Source of the DNA: an uncultured Lachnospiraceae bacterium
GTDB lineage: Bacteria; Bacillota; Clostridia; Lachnospirales; Lachnospiraceae
Reading direction: 5' to 3'
DNA length: 64,000 bases
Assembly (NCBI GenBank): GCA_910584965.1
Contig: CAJUDZ010000001.1
Location: 62,001 to 126,000, forward strand
In this document: piece by piece, positions 8,212 to 15,881 of the stretch
How the letters are laid out: every line of letters begins with the position of its first letter
How positions within the stretch are numbered: the first letter of the stretch is position 1
Position numbers and translations under genes: made by a program
Notes under the pieces: generated by a model
The model's database searches: none
Told to the model about the DNA's origin: nothing
Seen by the model: only the letters and a program-made list of their open reading frames with translations

Positions 8212-9741
8212 ATGGGTATTACCTCTTTTTGGTTTTTGTGTTTTTTTGCCTGTATTCTGGCAGTTTATTATATCATTCCCGGGAAACTGCAATGGAGCTT
8301 TTTGCTGCTTTGCAGTCTTATGTACTATCTGCTGACGGATAACGGGTTTCTGATTCTGTATCCGCTTGCGTCCGCGGCCGTCTGCTATGGCGGAATCAGG
8401 GTGCTCGCGCAGACGGAGGATGCCCGGAAAAGGAAACTGGCGCTGGCCGCAGTTGTGGCGGCGAATATCGGCGTTTTGTTTGTGTTAAAATATATTAACT
8501 TTGTTATCAATACGGTAAACGGCATTGCCGGTCTGGCCGGCCGGCAGGAAGCGCTTCTGAGCGGCTGGAATCTGCTCGTGCCGCTGGGCGTATCTTTTTA
8601 TACGTTTTCCCTGCTTGGGTATGTGATCGACGTCTACTATGGAATTGCGGCTCCTCAGCGGAATTTCGGAAAACTGGCCTTATATGGGATGTATTTTCCG
8701 GCGATGATTTCCGGGCCGATTTTACAGTACCGGGAATGCGGGGAGCAGTTTTTTAAGCGGCATGTTTTTGATTACGGAAAAGTGACGCGGGGCATGCAGA
8801 GGATGCTCTGGGGCCTTATGAAAAAGCTGGTGATCGCCGAGCGGCTCCGGGTTCTCGTGGATACGGTGTACGGCGGATATGAATCCTATCCGGGGGCATA
8901 TATATGGGTCGCGACTGTCTGTTATGCGTTTCAGCTTTATACGGATTTTTCCGGCTGTATGGATATTGTGCTCGGTATGTCGGAAAGCCTGGGCATTACG
9001 CTTCCCGAAAATTTCAGGACGCCTTTTTTTGCAAAGAGCGTTGCGGAATACTGGCGCAGATGGCATATAACGCTGGGAATCTGGATGAAGGATTATGTAT
9101 TTTATCCGCTTCTGCGTTCCCGTTTTTTTACCAATCTGAATCAATCATGGAAAAAGAAGTTCGGAAAGAAAAAGGGAAAACAATACGCGACGTTTGCCGC
9201 CATGTTTCTGTTGTGGTTTACCGTCGGCGTCTGGCATGGCGGGGACTGGAAGTATGTGATCGGCTCCGGTCTGCTGCACTGGTTCTATATTGTTATGGAA
9301 GAACTGCTGGAGGAACCGTGTGCGCGGGGCATGCGGAGACTGCATATCGATGCCGGAGGACGCATGACGGCCGGCATTCGGATTCTGAGGACTTTCTTTC
9401 TTGTCTGCATCGGCGACCTGTTTTTCCGCGCGGAATCCGTTTCGGCGGCGTTTGCCATGTTAAAAGGCGCGGTAACGGTATGGAATCCGTCCGTTTTGTG
9501 GAACGGTTCCCTGTTTGCGCTCGGCCTGGATGCGATAGAGCTTGGCATAGCGGTTTTTTCTCTGCTGCTGTTATTAGCGGTATCCTTATTACAGCAGAAA
9601 GGCTCCGTGCGGGACCGGATTGCCCAAAAGGCGCTTCCGCTCAGGTGGCTGGTCTGGTATGCGTTGCTGTTTTATGTAATTCTGTTTGGATGTTACGGAC
9701 CGGAGTACAGCGCGGCGGAGTTTATTTATCAGGGATTTTAG
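8212..9741 (+). CDS. MBOAT family O-acyltransferase #2
   Basis: A 509-aa polytopic membrane protein. It shows the MBOAT core YTDFSGCMDIVLG, AEYWRRWHITLGIWMKDYV and TVGVWHGGDWKYVIGSGLLH, with both active-channel His residues, and ends AEFIYQGF. Its overall layout matches the other two MBOATs in the window, but no SGNH gene is directly attached; the next gene is a GT2, and the nearest SGNH genes lie 3-5 kb away. ATG 8212 is chosen because GAAAGGA sits nine bases upstream; GTG 8194 is in frame but lies before that site. Its role would be O-acylation of an exported glycan; the substrate is unknown. Confidence 0.87.
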   Translation: MGITSFWFLCFFACILAVYYIIPGKLQWSFLLLCSLMYYLLTDNGFLILYPLASAAVCYGGIRVLAQTEDARKRKLALAAVVAANIGVLFVLKYINFVINTVNGIAGLAGRQEALLSGWNLLVPLGVSFYTFSLLGYVIDVYYGIAAPQRNFGKLALYGMYFPAMISGPILQYRECGEQFFKRHVFDYGKVTRGMQRMLWGLMKKLVIAERLRVLVDTVYGGYESYPGAYIWVATVCYAFQLYTDFSGCMDIVLGMSESLGITLPENFRTPFFAKSVAEYWRRWHITLGIWMKDYVFYPLLRSRFFTNLNQSWKKKFGKKKGKQYATFAAMFLLWFTVGVWHGGDWKYVIGSGLLHWFYIVMEELLEEPCARGMRRLHIDAGGRMTAGIRILRTFFLVCIGDLFFRAESVSAAFAMLKGAVTVWNPSVLWNGSLFALGLDAIELGIAVFSLLLLLAVSLLQQKGSVRDRIAQKALPLRWLVWYALLFYVILFGCYGPEYSAAEFIYQGF

Positions 9742-9874
9742 AAAAAACTGCCGCTTTGTGCACACGCGCAGAACAGTGTACGGAAATTGAAAACTGCAAC
9801 AATTCGGAGTGGAGAATATTTATATTTTATGATATGATAAGATCATCGAATTTGAAAGGGGTATATTGACCGGA

Positions 9875-10807
9875 ATGGATAAAATAGCAGTTCTGATTCC
9901 TTGTTATAATGAAGAAAAAACAATCGCCAAAGTCGTAAAGGACGCAAAAGAGGCGCTGCCGGAGGCGGTCGTATATGTATATGATAATAATTCCAAAGAC
10001 CGTACCGTAGAGTTTGCCAAAGAGGCGGGCGCACAGATACGGTATGAGCATATGCAGGGAAAAGGAAATGTAATCCGCCGTATGTTCCGTGAAATAGAAG
10101 CCGAATGCTATATTATGGTGGACGGCGACGATACGTATCCGATGGAATATGCGAGAGAGATGGCGGACAAGGTTCTGCATCACAATGCGGATATGGTAGT
10201 GGGGGACAGGCTGTCTTCTACTTATTTTACGGAAAACAAACGCCCTTTTCACAACTTCGGAAACAGCATTGTCCGCAGCGGTATCAATAAACTCTTTCAC
10301 TGTAATATCAAGGACATCATGACCGGATACAGGGCGTTCAGCTACGGGTTTGTCAAGACTTTTCCGGTATTGTCCACCGGTTTTGAAATTGAGACGGAAA
10401 TGACGATTCATGCCGTTTACAATAATCTGCAGATCGAAAATGTGATTGTGGATTACAGAGACCGTCCGGAAGGCAGCGAGTCCAAGCTGAATACATTTTC
10501 CGACGGATTCCGGGTCATACGCACGATCGTAAAGCTTTACCGGGATTATAAGCCCTTTGGCTTTTTCGGCGTCTGCGCCGCGATTTTAGCGCTCATTGCG
10601 GTTCTGCTGTTCGTACCGATTCTGGTCTCTTATCTGGATACGGGACTCGTGCTTCGCTTCCCGACGCTGTTTTGCTGCGGATTTATCGGTCTTGCCGCCG
10701 TGCAGTCTTTTTTCGCGGGATTGATTCTTTCTAACATGGCACTGAAAAATAGACGTGATTTCGAATATCGCTATGCGCTTGTCATGCGGAATCTGAACAA
10801 ACAGTAA
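9875..10807 (+). CDS. GT2 family glycosyltransferase, dolichol-phosphate mannosyltransferase-like
   Basis: A 310-aa protein beginning MDKIAVLIPCYNEEKTIAK, with the acidic motifs YVYDNNSKDRT and MVDGDDTYPME that bind nucleotide sugar and metal. The region IMTGYRAFSYGFVKTFP and the FEIETEMTIHA motif are typical of the DPM1-like branch. Two hydrophobic helices (about 225-250 and 262-290) anchor the C terminus. It probably charges a polyprenyl phosphate with a sugar at the cytoplasmic face. A TTG codon at 9866 is an in-frame alternative start with GAAAGGGG just upstream; the ATG matches the usual family N terminus. The sugar is unknown. Confidence 0.88.
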   Translation: MDKIAVLIPCYNEEKTIAKVVKDAKEALPEAVVYVYDNNSKDRTVEFAKEAGAQIRYEHMQGKGNVIRRMFREIEAECYIMVDGDDTYPMEYAREMADKVLHHNADMVVGDRLSSTYFTENKRPFHNFGNSIVRSGINKLFHCNIKDIMTGYRAFSYGFVKTFPVLSTGFEIETEMTIHAVYNNLQIENVIVDYRDRPEGSESKLNTFSDGFRVIRTIVKLYRDYKPFGFFGVCAAILALIAVLLFVPILVSYLDTGLVLRFPTLFCCGFIGLAAVQSFFAGLILSNMALKNRRDFEYRYALVMRNLNKQ

Positions 10808-10870
10808 ATGATAAAAGCAAATAGAAGCAAAATAGAAACAAAATAGAAGCAATCGGATAAAACATAAAAC

Positions 10871-10925
10871 AGGGCCTGGACAGAGGACTTCCGCATGGAA
10901 GATACTGTCCGGGCCCCGGTTTTTA
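10871..10925. terminator. rho-independent terminator between convergent genes
   Basis: Stem 10872-10883 (GGGCCTGGACAG) pairs with 10905-10916 with one mismatch, followed by CGGTTTTT on the plus strand. An A-rich stretch precedes it, giving U-residues on the minus strand, so it may work for both the GT2 and the opposing membrane-protein gene. Confidence 0.8.
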
Positions 10926-10939
10926 CCGGAACGGTTATG

Positions 10940-12751
10940 CTATTTCAGCTGATACACTTCATATATTCTGTCTCCTGCCGGAAAGCTGTCAACGATTTCA
11001 CAATCCACGTGGTACGTATGCCGGAAATACATGATGACAGGATGTTCCCGATGATACAGTCCCTCTTCAAAAATGAAAAAGATATTATCGTCAGCGGCGA
11101 GGTCGGCGCCGAAATCTTCGATTCCATGCCGCGCCAGTTTGGTGCGGCTGTTCGGATTGCAGACAACGCCCCAGTTGGTATAGAAGAAATTCTGATAGGT
11201 GTCCAGTTTTGTGTCAAAGGGCGATTCGCAGTAGTTGTCCAGCGTGTTGCTGCCGCTGGTCCAGATATAGAAAGAATCCGGGTGGCTGAAACAGTATTCT
11301 TTTAATCCTTCCCACACGCTCTGGTTGGCGTGATAGGATACGTCGATATCCGTTTTGGTAGAATAAACGGAAAAGGCGGAAAGAAGGACGATGCAGGGAA
11401 GGAAGACGGCATAGGCCTTTTTGGTCAGCCGGATCAGGTTAAAAGCGATCAGAATGCCGGCCAGCACCATGAAATCGGCGGCAAAAAGCGGCTGGATAAT
11501 CCGTTTCGGAAAACGGCCCTGATATAAAATATAGCACCATGTAAAAGTCCTTCCGGCCAGATAGAAAAAGTATACGCCGAGCGCGACCATATTGTGCCGG
11601 TACAGGGAAAGCAGCGGCGTAAGAAGCAGAAGCAGGGCGACGCACAAATTTAAGGGCTGCATGCCGTTTTGATAGAAAAAGGCATTCAGGCTTCCGGTCA
11701 GAATATTTTTCAGATTGTCTCCCGGGGAAGTGCGCGCCCGGTAACAGTCTTTTGCGATTTCATGCAGCCGCTCCCAGTCCGGGAGCGTTAATCCGTGCCC
11801 GATATAGGGCGCGCCGTTTCGGATATAGCCATAAGATTCTTCATCGAGGCCGAGCGCTGTTATTTCATCCGCGCATTCTTCATATTCCGGCCAGGTGTAG
11901 AAGTCCCCGATCCGTTCCCTGTGGTGATTGATTTTGATAAAATCCGCCCATTGATCTTCCGAGTAGGCGGCCATATGGACGCCGTAAAGGATGCCCATGC
12001 CGGCAGCGAGAATGACGGCAAAAGCAAAGAGTTTCCCAAAGCTGGCGCCGGTGCGCCGGTTGTACAGAAGCCATTTGGCCAGCCATATCATACCCGCCGC
12101 GGGCATCATCATAAAAAGGACATTCTGCCGCATGCTAAAGGCAAGCCAGGCAAGAAGCAGGGTCGGAATATTCCCTTTTAAGAATTGGAAAAACCCCTCG
12201 TCGGATTTGGTTGTTAAAAAAAAGTAAAGCGCGGTGGAAGCGGCAAAGCCCGCGGTGGTAGTATACTGCGCTTCGCTGATGGTATTCAGATCCACTACAA
12301 AAAAAAGGATGCCAAGAATGGAAAGCGAAGTGCAGATCTGTGCGGAAAGCGTTACCGTTTCGTCATCGGCATGCTTTTTTTTCCACAGATGAAAGGTTCT
12401 GGCATAAAGGAGCCAGAGGCAGCAGATATGAACGCCGTGCTGGAAAAGGCCAAACCACGGAATGCTGCTGTTGAACCGGTAAAGCCTGCTGAGAAGCCAT
12501 GATAAAGGATAGAGGAAAAACAGCACATGGGCTTCCGGGTATCCGAGATATGCGCCCGAAAGCGTGCTGTACATGCCAAAATCATCGTTGATGCCGTCCA
12601 CCGGCCGGATAAAAAAAAGAAGGAACAGATAAAATGCCGCCAGAAACAGAAAAAAAAGCAGCTTGTCCGCATGGCGGCGAAGCGGCGTACCGGGTTCTTT
12701 TGCGGAAAAAGATAAATGTTTCAGGTTGGAGTCTTTTTTGGCGAATGGCAT
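10940..12751 (-). CDS. large polytopic membrane protein, GT-C-like topology
   Basis: A 603-aa protein with about 11-13 hydrophobic helices and a C-terminal soluble stretch of about 110 residues. Between the first two helices is an acidic motif, VDGINDDFGMYS, reminiscent of the catalytic loop acidic pair of GT-C glycosyltransferases that use polyprenyl-phosphate sugars. I do not recognise the exact family; it resembles DUF6056-type proteins common in clostridial glycan loci. ATG 12751 is preceded by AAAGGA eight bases upstream. It has its own promoter (12809-12838) and converges on the GT2 gene at 9875, which could make its lipid-linked donor (inference). A flippase or polymerase is an alternative. 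Confidence 0.72.
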   Translation of the reverse strand: MPFAKKDSNLKHLSFSAKEPGTPLRRHADKLLFFLFLAAFYLFLLFFIRPVDGINDDFGMYSTLSGAYLGYPEAHVLFFLYPLSWLLSRLYRFNSSIPWFGLFQHGVHICCLWLLYARTFHLWKKKHADDETVTLSAQICTSLSILGILFFVVDLNTISEAQYTTTAGFAASTALYFFLTTKSDEGFFQFLKGNIPTLLLAWLAFSMRQNVLFMMMPAAGMIWLAKWLLYNRRTGASFGKLFAFAVILAAGMGILYGVHMAAYSEDQWADFIKINHHRERIGDFYTWPEYEECADEITALGLDEESYGYIRNGAPYIGHGLTLPDWERLHEIAKDCYRARTSPGDNLKNILTGSLNAFFYQNGMQPLNLCVALLLLLTPLLSLYRHNMVALGVYFFYLAGRTFTWCYILYQGRFPKRIIQPLFAADFMVLAGILIAFNLIRLTKKAYAVFLPCIVLLSAFSVYSTKTDIDVSYHANQSVWEGLKEYCFSHPDSFYIWTSGSNTLDNYCESPFDTKLDTYQNFFYTNWGVVCNPNSRTKLARHGIEDFGADLAADDNIFFIFEEGLYHREHPVIMYFRHTYHVDCEIVDSFPAGDRIYEVYQLK

Positions 12752-12808
12752 CGTACAGTCCTTTCGATCGGAAAATCTCAGTTCCTCTTACATAATCGTG
12801 ATTTATTT

Positions 12809-12838
12809 ATTATATACTATAAAAAGGCGGCGTTACAA
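12809..12838 (-). promoter_or_regulatory. promoter for the membrane-protein gene at 12751
   Basis: On the minus strand: -35 TTGTAA (12833-12838), an 18-bp spacer, and -10 TATAAT (12809-12814), about 60 bp before the start codon. Confidence 0.55.
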
Positions 12839-13013
12839 GCAAGAAGAAAAATTATGAAAAAAATTATGAAGAAAAATTATTAAGAAAAACGAAAGGTTTC
12901 ATTAATAATTTGGATAAAAGAACGCAGGATATAAAAATTATGTTATAGTAAGACCATGAGGGAGTTTATGGAAAAGCAGAAAGTATTGAGGTTTGTAAAG
13001 GAGTGTGATGCAG

Positions 13014-14183
13014 ATGGAATATAGAATCAGAGAACCGGAAAGGCCCAACAGGGGAAACCGGAGAAGAAACCGGTATTATGGAAAAGTCATTCTGTTGTGT
13101 ATGATGATCGGATTTTGTGTCATTGCCCTGATTGAGATCATATACGGACAGGAGAAACTGAAACTGGAAAGAGAACGCATCGCGTTAGAAGAGAGGAACG
13201 CCCAGACGCTTGAAGCGCTGGAAACACAGCAGGAAGGCACATACAGTTCGTCCGCCGAACATACATCAGGACAGGAAAACGCGGATATCCAGACGGAATT
13301 TACCAATCTGACGTCTGTGACAGAAGATAATACAGGCGGGACGCCCGCTCCCGAGACAGCGGATGGGACGGTTCAGCCGGATGCGGACTCAGCCGGCGGC
13401 AATGAGGAGGCACAGGAAGAAGAAAGCGAATACGATATGCAGATCGTTTTTCTGGGGGACAGTATTCTGGATAATGAACGTGAGCATAACGGCGTGGCGA
13501 GTCTGATTTCAGAGCATTGCAACGCGGACGTTTATAATATGTCAATGGGCGGCACGACGGCGGCGCTCTCAGAGGGAGACAGCCCGTTTTATGACCAGTG
13601 GGATTCCCGCTGCCTGTTAGGCGTTGTGAATGCGATTACGGGAAGAATCGATACGGAGCTGTTTGACGACTATAAAGCCGGGACCATCCTGGATGAATGC
13701 GATTTTTCCAAGACAGATTATTTTGTGATCGAATACGGCATCAATGATTTTCTTGCGCAGATTCCGACCAGCAAATATATGGCAAACGGAGAAATAAGGG
13801 ATATGGATGAGGCGTATACTTACGGGGGCGCCCTGGACGAAGCGGTGGTAAAACTCCATGACGAGTTCCCAGAAGCCAAGATTTTACTCGTAGCGCCGCA
13901 TTACTGCCTGTTCTTTAACGGGGAGACCTTTATAGGCGACGCTTATACGCTGAATTACGGTTACGGCACGCTGGTCGACTATATGAGATCATGCGGGTAT
14001 GTATACGAGCAGCACAAGGATGAAAACGTTATCTTTTATAATACGATGGAACTGAGCGGCATTGATGCGTATACGGCTGACGACGATCTGGAGGACGGCA
14101 TACACCTTACCTCCCAGGGACGGAAGAAATATGCGCAGGTGCTGTCTGAAAAAATCCTGGAAGATTTTTATCCGAAGGAGTAA
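13014..14183 (+). CDS. membrane-anchored SGNH/GDSL hydrolase-like protein
   Basis: A 389-aa protein. A basic N terminus precedes one transmembrane helix (VILLCMMIGFCVIALIEIIY), then a coiled-coil/Ser-Thr-Glu-rich linker to about residue 140, then the SGNH domain. Block I is IVFLGDSILDN (Ser nucleophile), a Gly block is MSMGGTT, block III is EYGINDFL and block V is EDGIHLTSQG with the Asp/His pair, so all catalytic residues appear intact. It should be an extracytoplasmic esterase or acyltransferase. ATG 13014 is ten bases after AAAGGAG; ATG 13008 is equally in frame. It lies just upstream of an acyl carrier protein gene and is a clear paralogue of the protein encoded at 28192-29295. Confidence 0.82.
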   Translation: MEYRIREPERPNRGNRRRNRYYGKVILLCMMIGFCVIALIEIIYGQEKLKLERERIALEERNAQTLEALETQQEGTYSSSAEHTSGQENADIQTEFTNLTSVTEDNTGGTPAPETADGTVQPDADSAGGNEEAQEEESEYDMQIVFLGDSILDNEREHNGVASLISEHCNADVYNMSMGGTTAALSEGDSPFYDQWDSRCLLGVVNAITGRIDTELFDDYKAGTILDECDFSKTDYFVIEYGINDFLAQIPTSKYMANGEIRDMDEAYTYGGALDEAVVKLHDEFPEAKILLVAPHYCLFFNGETFIGDAYTLNYGYGTLVDYMRSCGYVYEQHKDENVIFYNTMELSGIDAYTADDDLEDGIHLTSQGRKKYAQVLSEKILEDFYPKE

Positions 14184-14184
14184 A

Positions 14185-14208
14185 ACTTATTGCATAACTT
14201 ATTGCATA
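14185..14208. repeat. tandem 12-bp direct repeat at a promoter
   Basis: ACTTATTGCATA occurs twice back to back (14185-14196 and 14197-14208). The second copy provides the -35 hexamer of the promoter at 14202-14230, and the first copy supplies an identical hexamer 12 bp upstream. Confidence 0.75.
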
Positions 14209-14230
14209 AGGGGAAAAAATCGGTTATAGT
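14202..14230 (+). promoter_or_regulatory. promoter for the acyl carrier protein gene
   Basis: -35 TTGCAT (14202-14207), a 17-bp spacer and -10 TATAGT (14225-14230), ending 39 bp before the carrier-protein start. It implies that the carrier can be expressed separately from the SGNH gene upstream. Confidence 0.65.
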
Positions 14231-14269
14231 ATTAGAAACAGGACCGATTTGGCGGGAAAGGATTTCAGG

Positions 14270-14512
14270 ATGAGCAGAGAAGAGGTTTTTGTAAAATTAA
14301 ACGAAGTTTTCCGCGATGTTTTTGACGATGAGGAAATTACGGTAACGGATGCGACTACGGCCGATGATATCGAAGAATGGGATTCTTTGGAACATATTAA
14401 TCTGCTGGCTGCTGTGGAACAGGAGTTTGGCATGAAATTCAATATGGGTCAGGTAGTATCCATGAAGAATGTCGGTGAAATGGCAGATATTATTTTAAGC
14501 CAGATTTCATAA
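14270..14512 (+). CDS. stand-alone acyl carrier protein
   Basis: An 80-aa acidic four-helix carrier. The phosphopantetheine site is EWDSLEHINLL with Ser39, and helix III resembles FabD/DltC-type carriers (FNMGQVVSMKNVGEMADI). ATG 14270 has AAAGGA eight bases upstream; an in-frame TTG at 14249 lacks one. It is not next to fatty-acid synthesis genes or an adenylation (DltA-like) gene in this window. The nearest partners are SGNH and MBOAT proteins, so it may carry the acyl group used for surface O-acylation, as DltC does for D-alanine (inference). A role as carrier for a different short acid is possible. Confidence 0.9.
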   Translation: MSREEVFVKLNEVFRDVFDDEEITVTDATTADDIEEWDSLEHINLLAAVEQEFGMKFNMGQVVSMKNVGEMADIILSQIS

Positions 14513-14543
14513 AACGGACCGGGTAAAAACAAGTGCACGAAAA

Positions 14544-14569
14544 CGCAGGTCGAGAGGCCTGCGCTTTTT
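14544..14569 (+). terminator. rho-independent terminator after the acyl carrier gene
   Basis: Stem CGCAGG (14544-14549) pairs with CCTGCG (14558-14563), followed by CTTTTTG, 32 bp after the stop codon and between convergent genes. Confidence 0.7.
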
Positions 14570-14593
14570 GATGTATGGAAAACTGCCGTAAGA

Positions 14594-15001
14594 TCAGCCG
14601 GGAATCTTCTGAAGCAGTTCGATCATTCCCAGGGAAGGACTCATCAGAAAGACGACTTTCCGGCCTTCAAGGGCGGGCGCGGGAGTCGGCGAATCAATGG
14701 AAAGAAAGCCGTTCGTTAAAAGCTCCTGATAATCTGTCTCGAAATGCTCCGTTTCATAGCAGATATGGTAAGGGCTGTTTTTGTATTTTTTCATCAGTCC
14801 GGAAACGACAGAAGTGTCGGAAACCGGAGATACCAGTTCAATGCGGTAACCGTCTTTTTGCAGAAAGCAGATATTGACCAGACGGTATTCGTCGTATATG
14901 GTACGCTGTGTCAGTTCATAGCCGAGCGCTTCAAAAGAACGGATGGCGTTTTCCATTTTTTTTACCAGATATCCGATGTGATGTACTTTTAAATTTGACA
15001 T
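14594..15001 (-). CDS. VOC (glyoxalase/bleomycin-resistance) superfamily protein
   Basis: A 135-aa single-chain vicinal-oxygen-chelate protein with two beta-alpha-beta-beta-beta modules. It begins MSNLKVHHIGYLVKKMENA, has a mid-chain YHICYETEHFE and a C-terminal LGMIELLQ; these supply the His and Glu metal ligands seen in methylmalonyl-CoA epimerase and glyoxalase relatives. AGGGAGGA sits seven bases before ATG 15001. The reaction cannot be assigned. Its convergent position next to an acyl carrier protein in a glycan locus makes an epimerase or isomerase acting on an acyl thioester or sugar acid conceivable, but that is speculation. Confidence 0.8.
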   Translation of the reverse strand: MSNLKVHHIGYLVKKMENAIRSFEALGYELTQRTIYDEYRLVNICFLQKDGYRIELVSPVSDTSVVSGLMKKYKNSPYHICYETEHFETDYQELLTNGFLSIDSPTPAPALEGRKVVFLMSPSLGMIELLQKIPG

Positions 15002-15257
15002 AATAAATCCTCCCTTATTGATAAATGTGTCAGGATTGTGTATATTATATTAAGATAATGTCGATGGACAGAGGACATTTTGGACTAAAAATGCTTTCAT
15101 TTTATTATATTAGATGATTTTTTTTTTCACAAGAGAGAAAATGCCTTACAGCAGAAAAGGAACCAGAACATAAAAAAGTAAACAGCGTAACGGCAATAGA
15201 ACGTAAAAATGGACGGAATATACGGAGAAAAGCCGGGCGTTTGGGAATGAGGAGTAC

Positions 15258-15710
15258 ATGAATAAGATAAAAGAATTATATGAAAATAACAAAAAGTTTA
15301 TTATGGAAGTGATTCATTTCGGTATCGTGGGCGTTATGAATACGATATTGGGATGGGTGATGATGGCGGTTTTTTATAATCTGATTCATATGAATTACTG
15401 GCTTTCCAGCGGGATTTCCTATTTTATCGGCAGCGTTTTTTCCTATCATGCCAACAGCCGGGTGACTTTTAAGGTGGAAAATAAGGATAAATGGCTGCCC
15501 TGGCGGTTCGCCGCTAATATTATCGTCTGTTATCTGATTGCGTTCGGCGCGGCGCAGCCGCTTGTGGAGCATGTACTGAGTTCGCAGCCCGCGGTGATTG
15601 TGGACAATGTGGCGATGGTGCTCGGCATGGGAATCTTTATTGTCCTTAACTTTTTCGGACAGAAGCTGTTTGTATTTCAGACGCAGAAACAGCATGAAAA
15701 GAAAGACTGA
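15258..15710 (+). CDS. GtrA-like membrane protein (polyprenyl-linked sugar flippase family)
   Basis: A 150-aa protein with four hydrophobic helices in the GtrA arrangement: FGIVGVMNTILGWVMMAVFY, YWLSSGISYFIGSVFSYHAN, FAANIIVCYLIAFGAAQPL and VAMVLGMGIFIVLNFFGQKLFVF. The motif NSRVTFK after helix 2 and the ending KLFVF are typical. GtrA proteins are thought to move undecaprenyl-phosphate sugars across the membrane for periplasmic or extracellular glycan decoration. GGAG lies five to six bases before the ATG. The next gene is a large polytopic protein that could be the matching GT-C transferase. Confidence 0.9.
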   Translation: MNKIKELYENNKKFIMEVIHFGIVGVMNTILGWVMMAVFYNLIHMNYWLSSGISYFIGSVFSYHANSRVTFKVENKDKWLPWRFAANIIVCYLIAFGAAQPLVEHVLSSQPAVIVDNVAMVLGMGIFIVLNFFGQKLFVFQTQKQHEKKD

Positions 15711-15766
15711 CGGCGCCGGAACGCGGATATGAAAAAAACGGAAGGAACTGTATGCGGCGAAAGCCC

Positions 15767-15868
15767 GGAGAGACGGGACTTGCAGCGAAAGCGCAGAACC
15801 GGAGAGGCGGGCCTTGCAGCAAAAATGCAGAACCGGGAAGGCGGGCCTTGCGGCGAATGCGCAGAACC
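15767..15868 (+). repeat. three tandem copies of an imperfect 34-bp repeat
   Basis: Copies lie at 15767-15800, 15801-15834 and 15835-15868, each starting GGAGAG or GGGAAG and ending GCGCAGAACC or TGCAGAACC. Neighbouring copies differ at about five to seven positions. Because 34 is not a multiple of three, each copy reads in a different frame. They lie just before or within the start of the next gene. Confidence 0.9.
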
Positions 15869-15881
15869 GGAGAAGAAAGGC

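Noticed and set aside
8904..9869. A 321-codon plus-strand frame overlapping MBOAT #2
   Set aside because: It overlaps the MBOAT in another frame, is Cys/Arg-rich, lacks a ribosome site and has no family features.
15767..15868. 34-bp repeats considered as a CRISPR array
   Set aside because: The copies are directly adjacent with no unique spacers, imperfect, and no cas genes are present.
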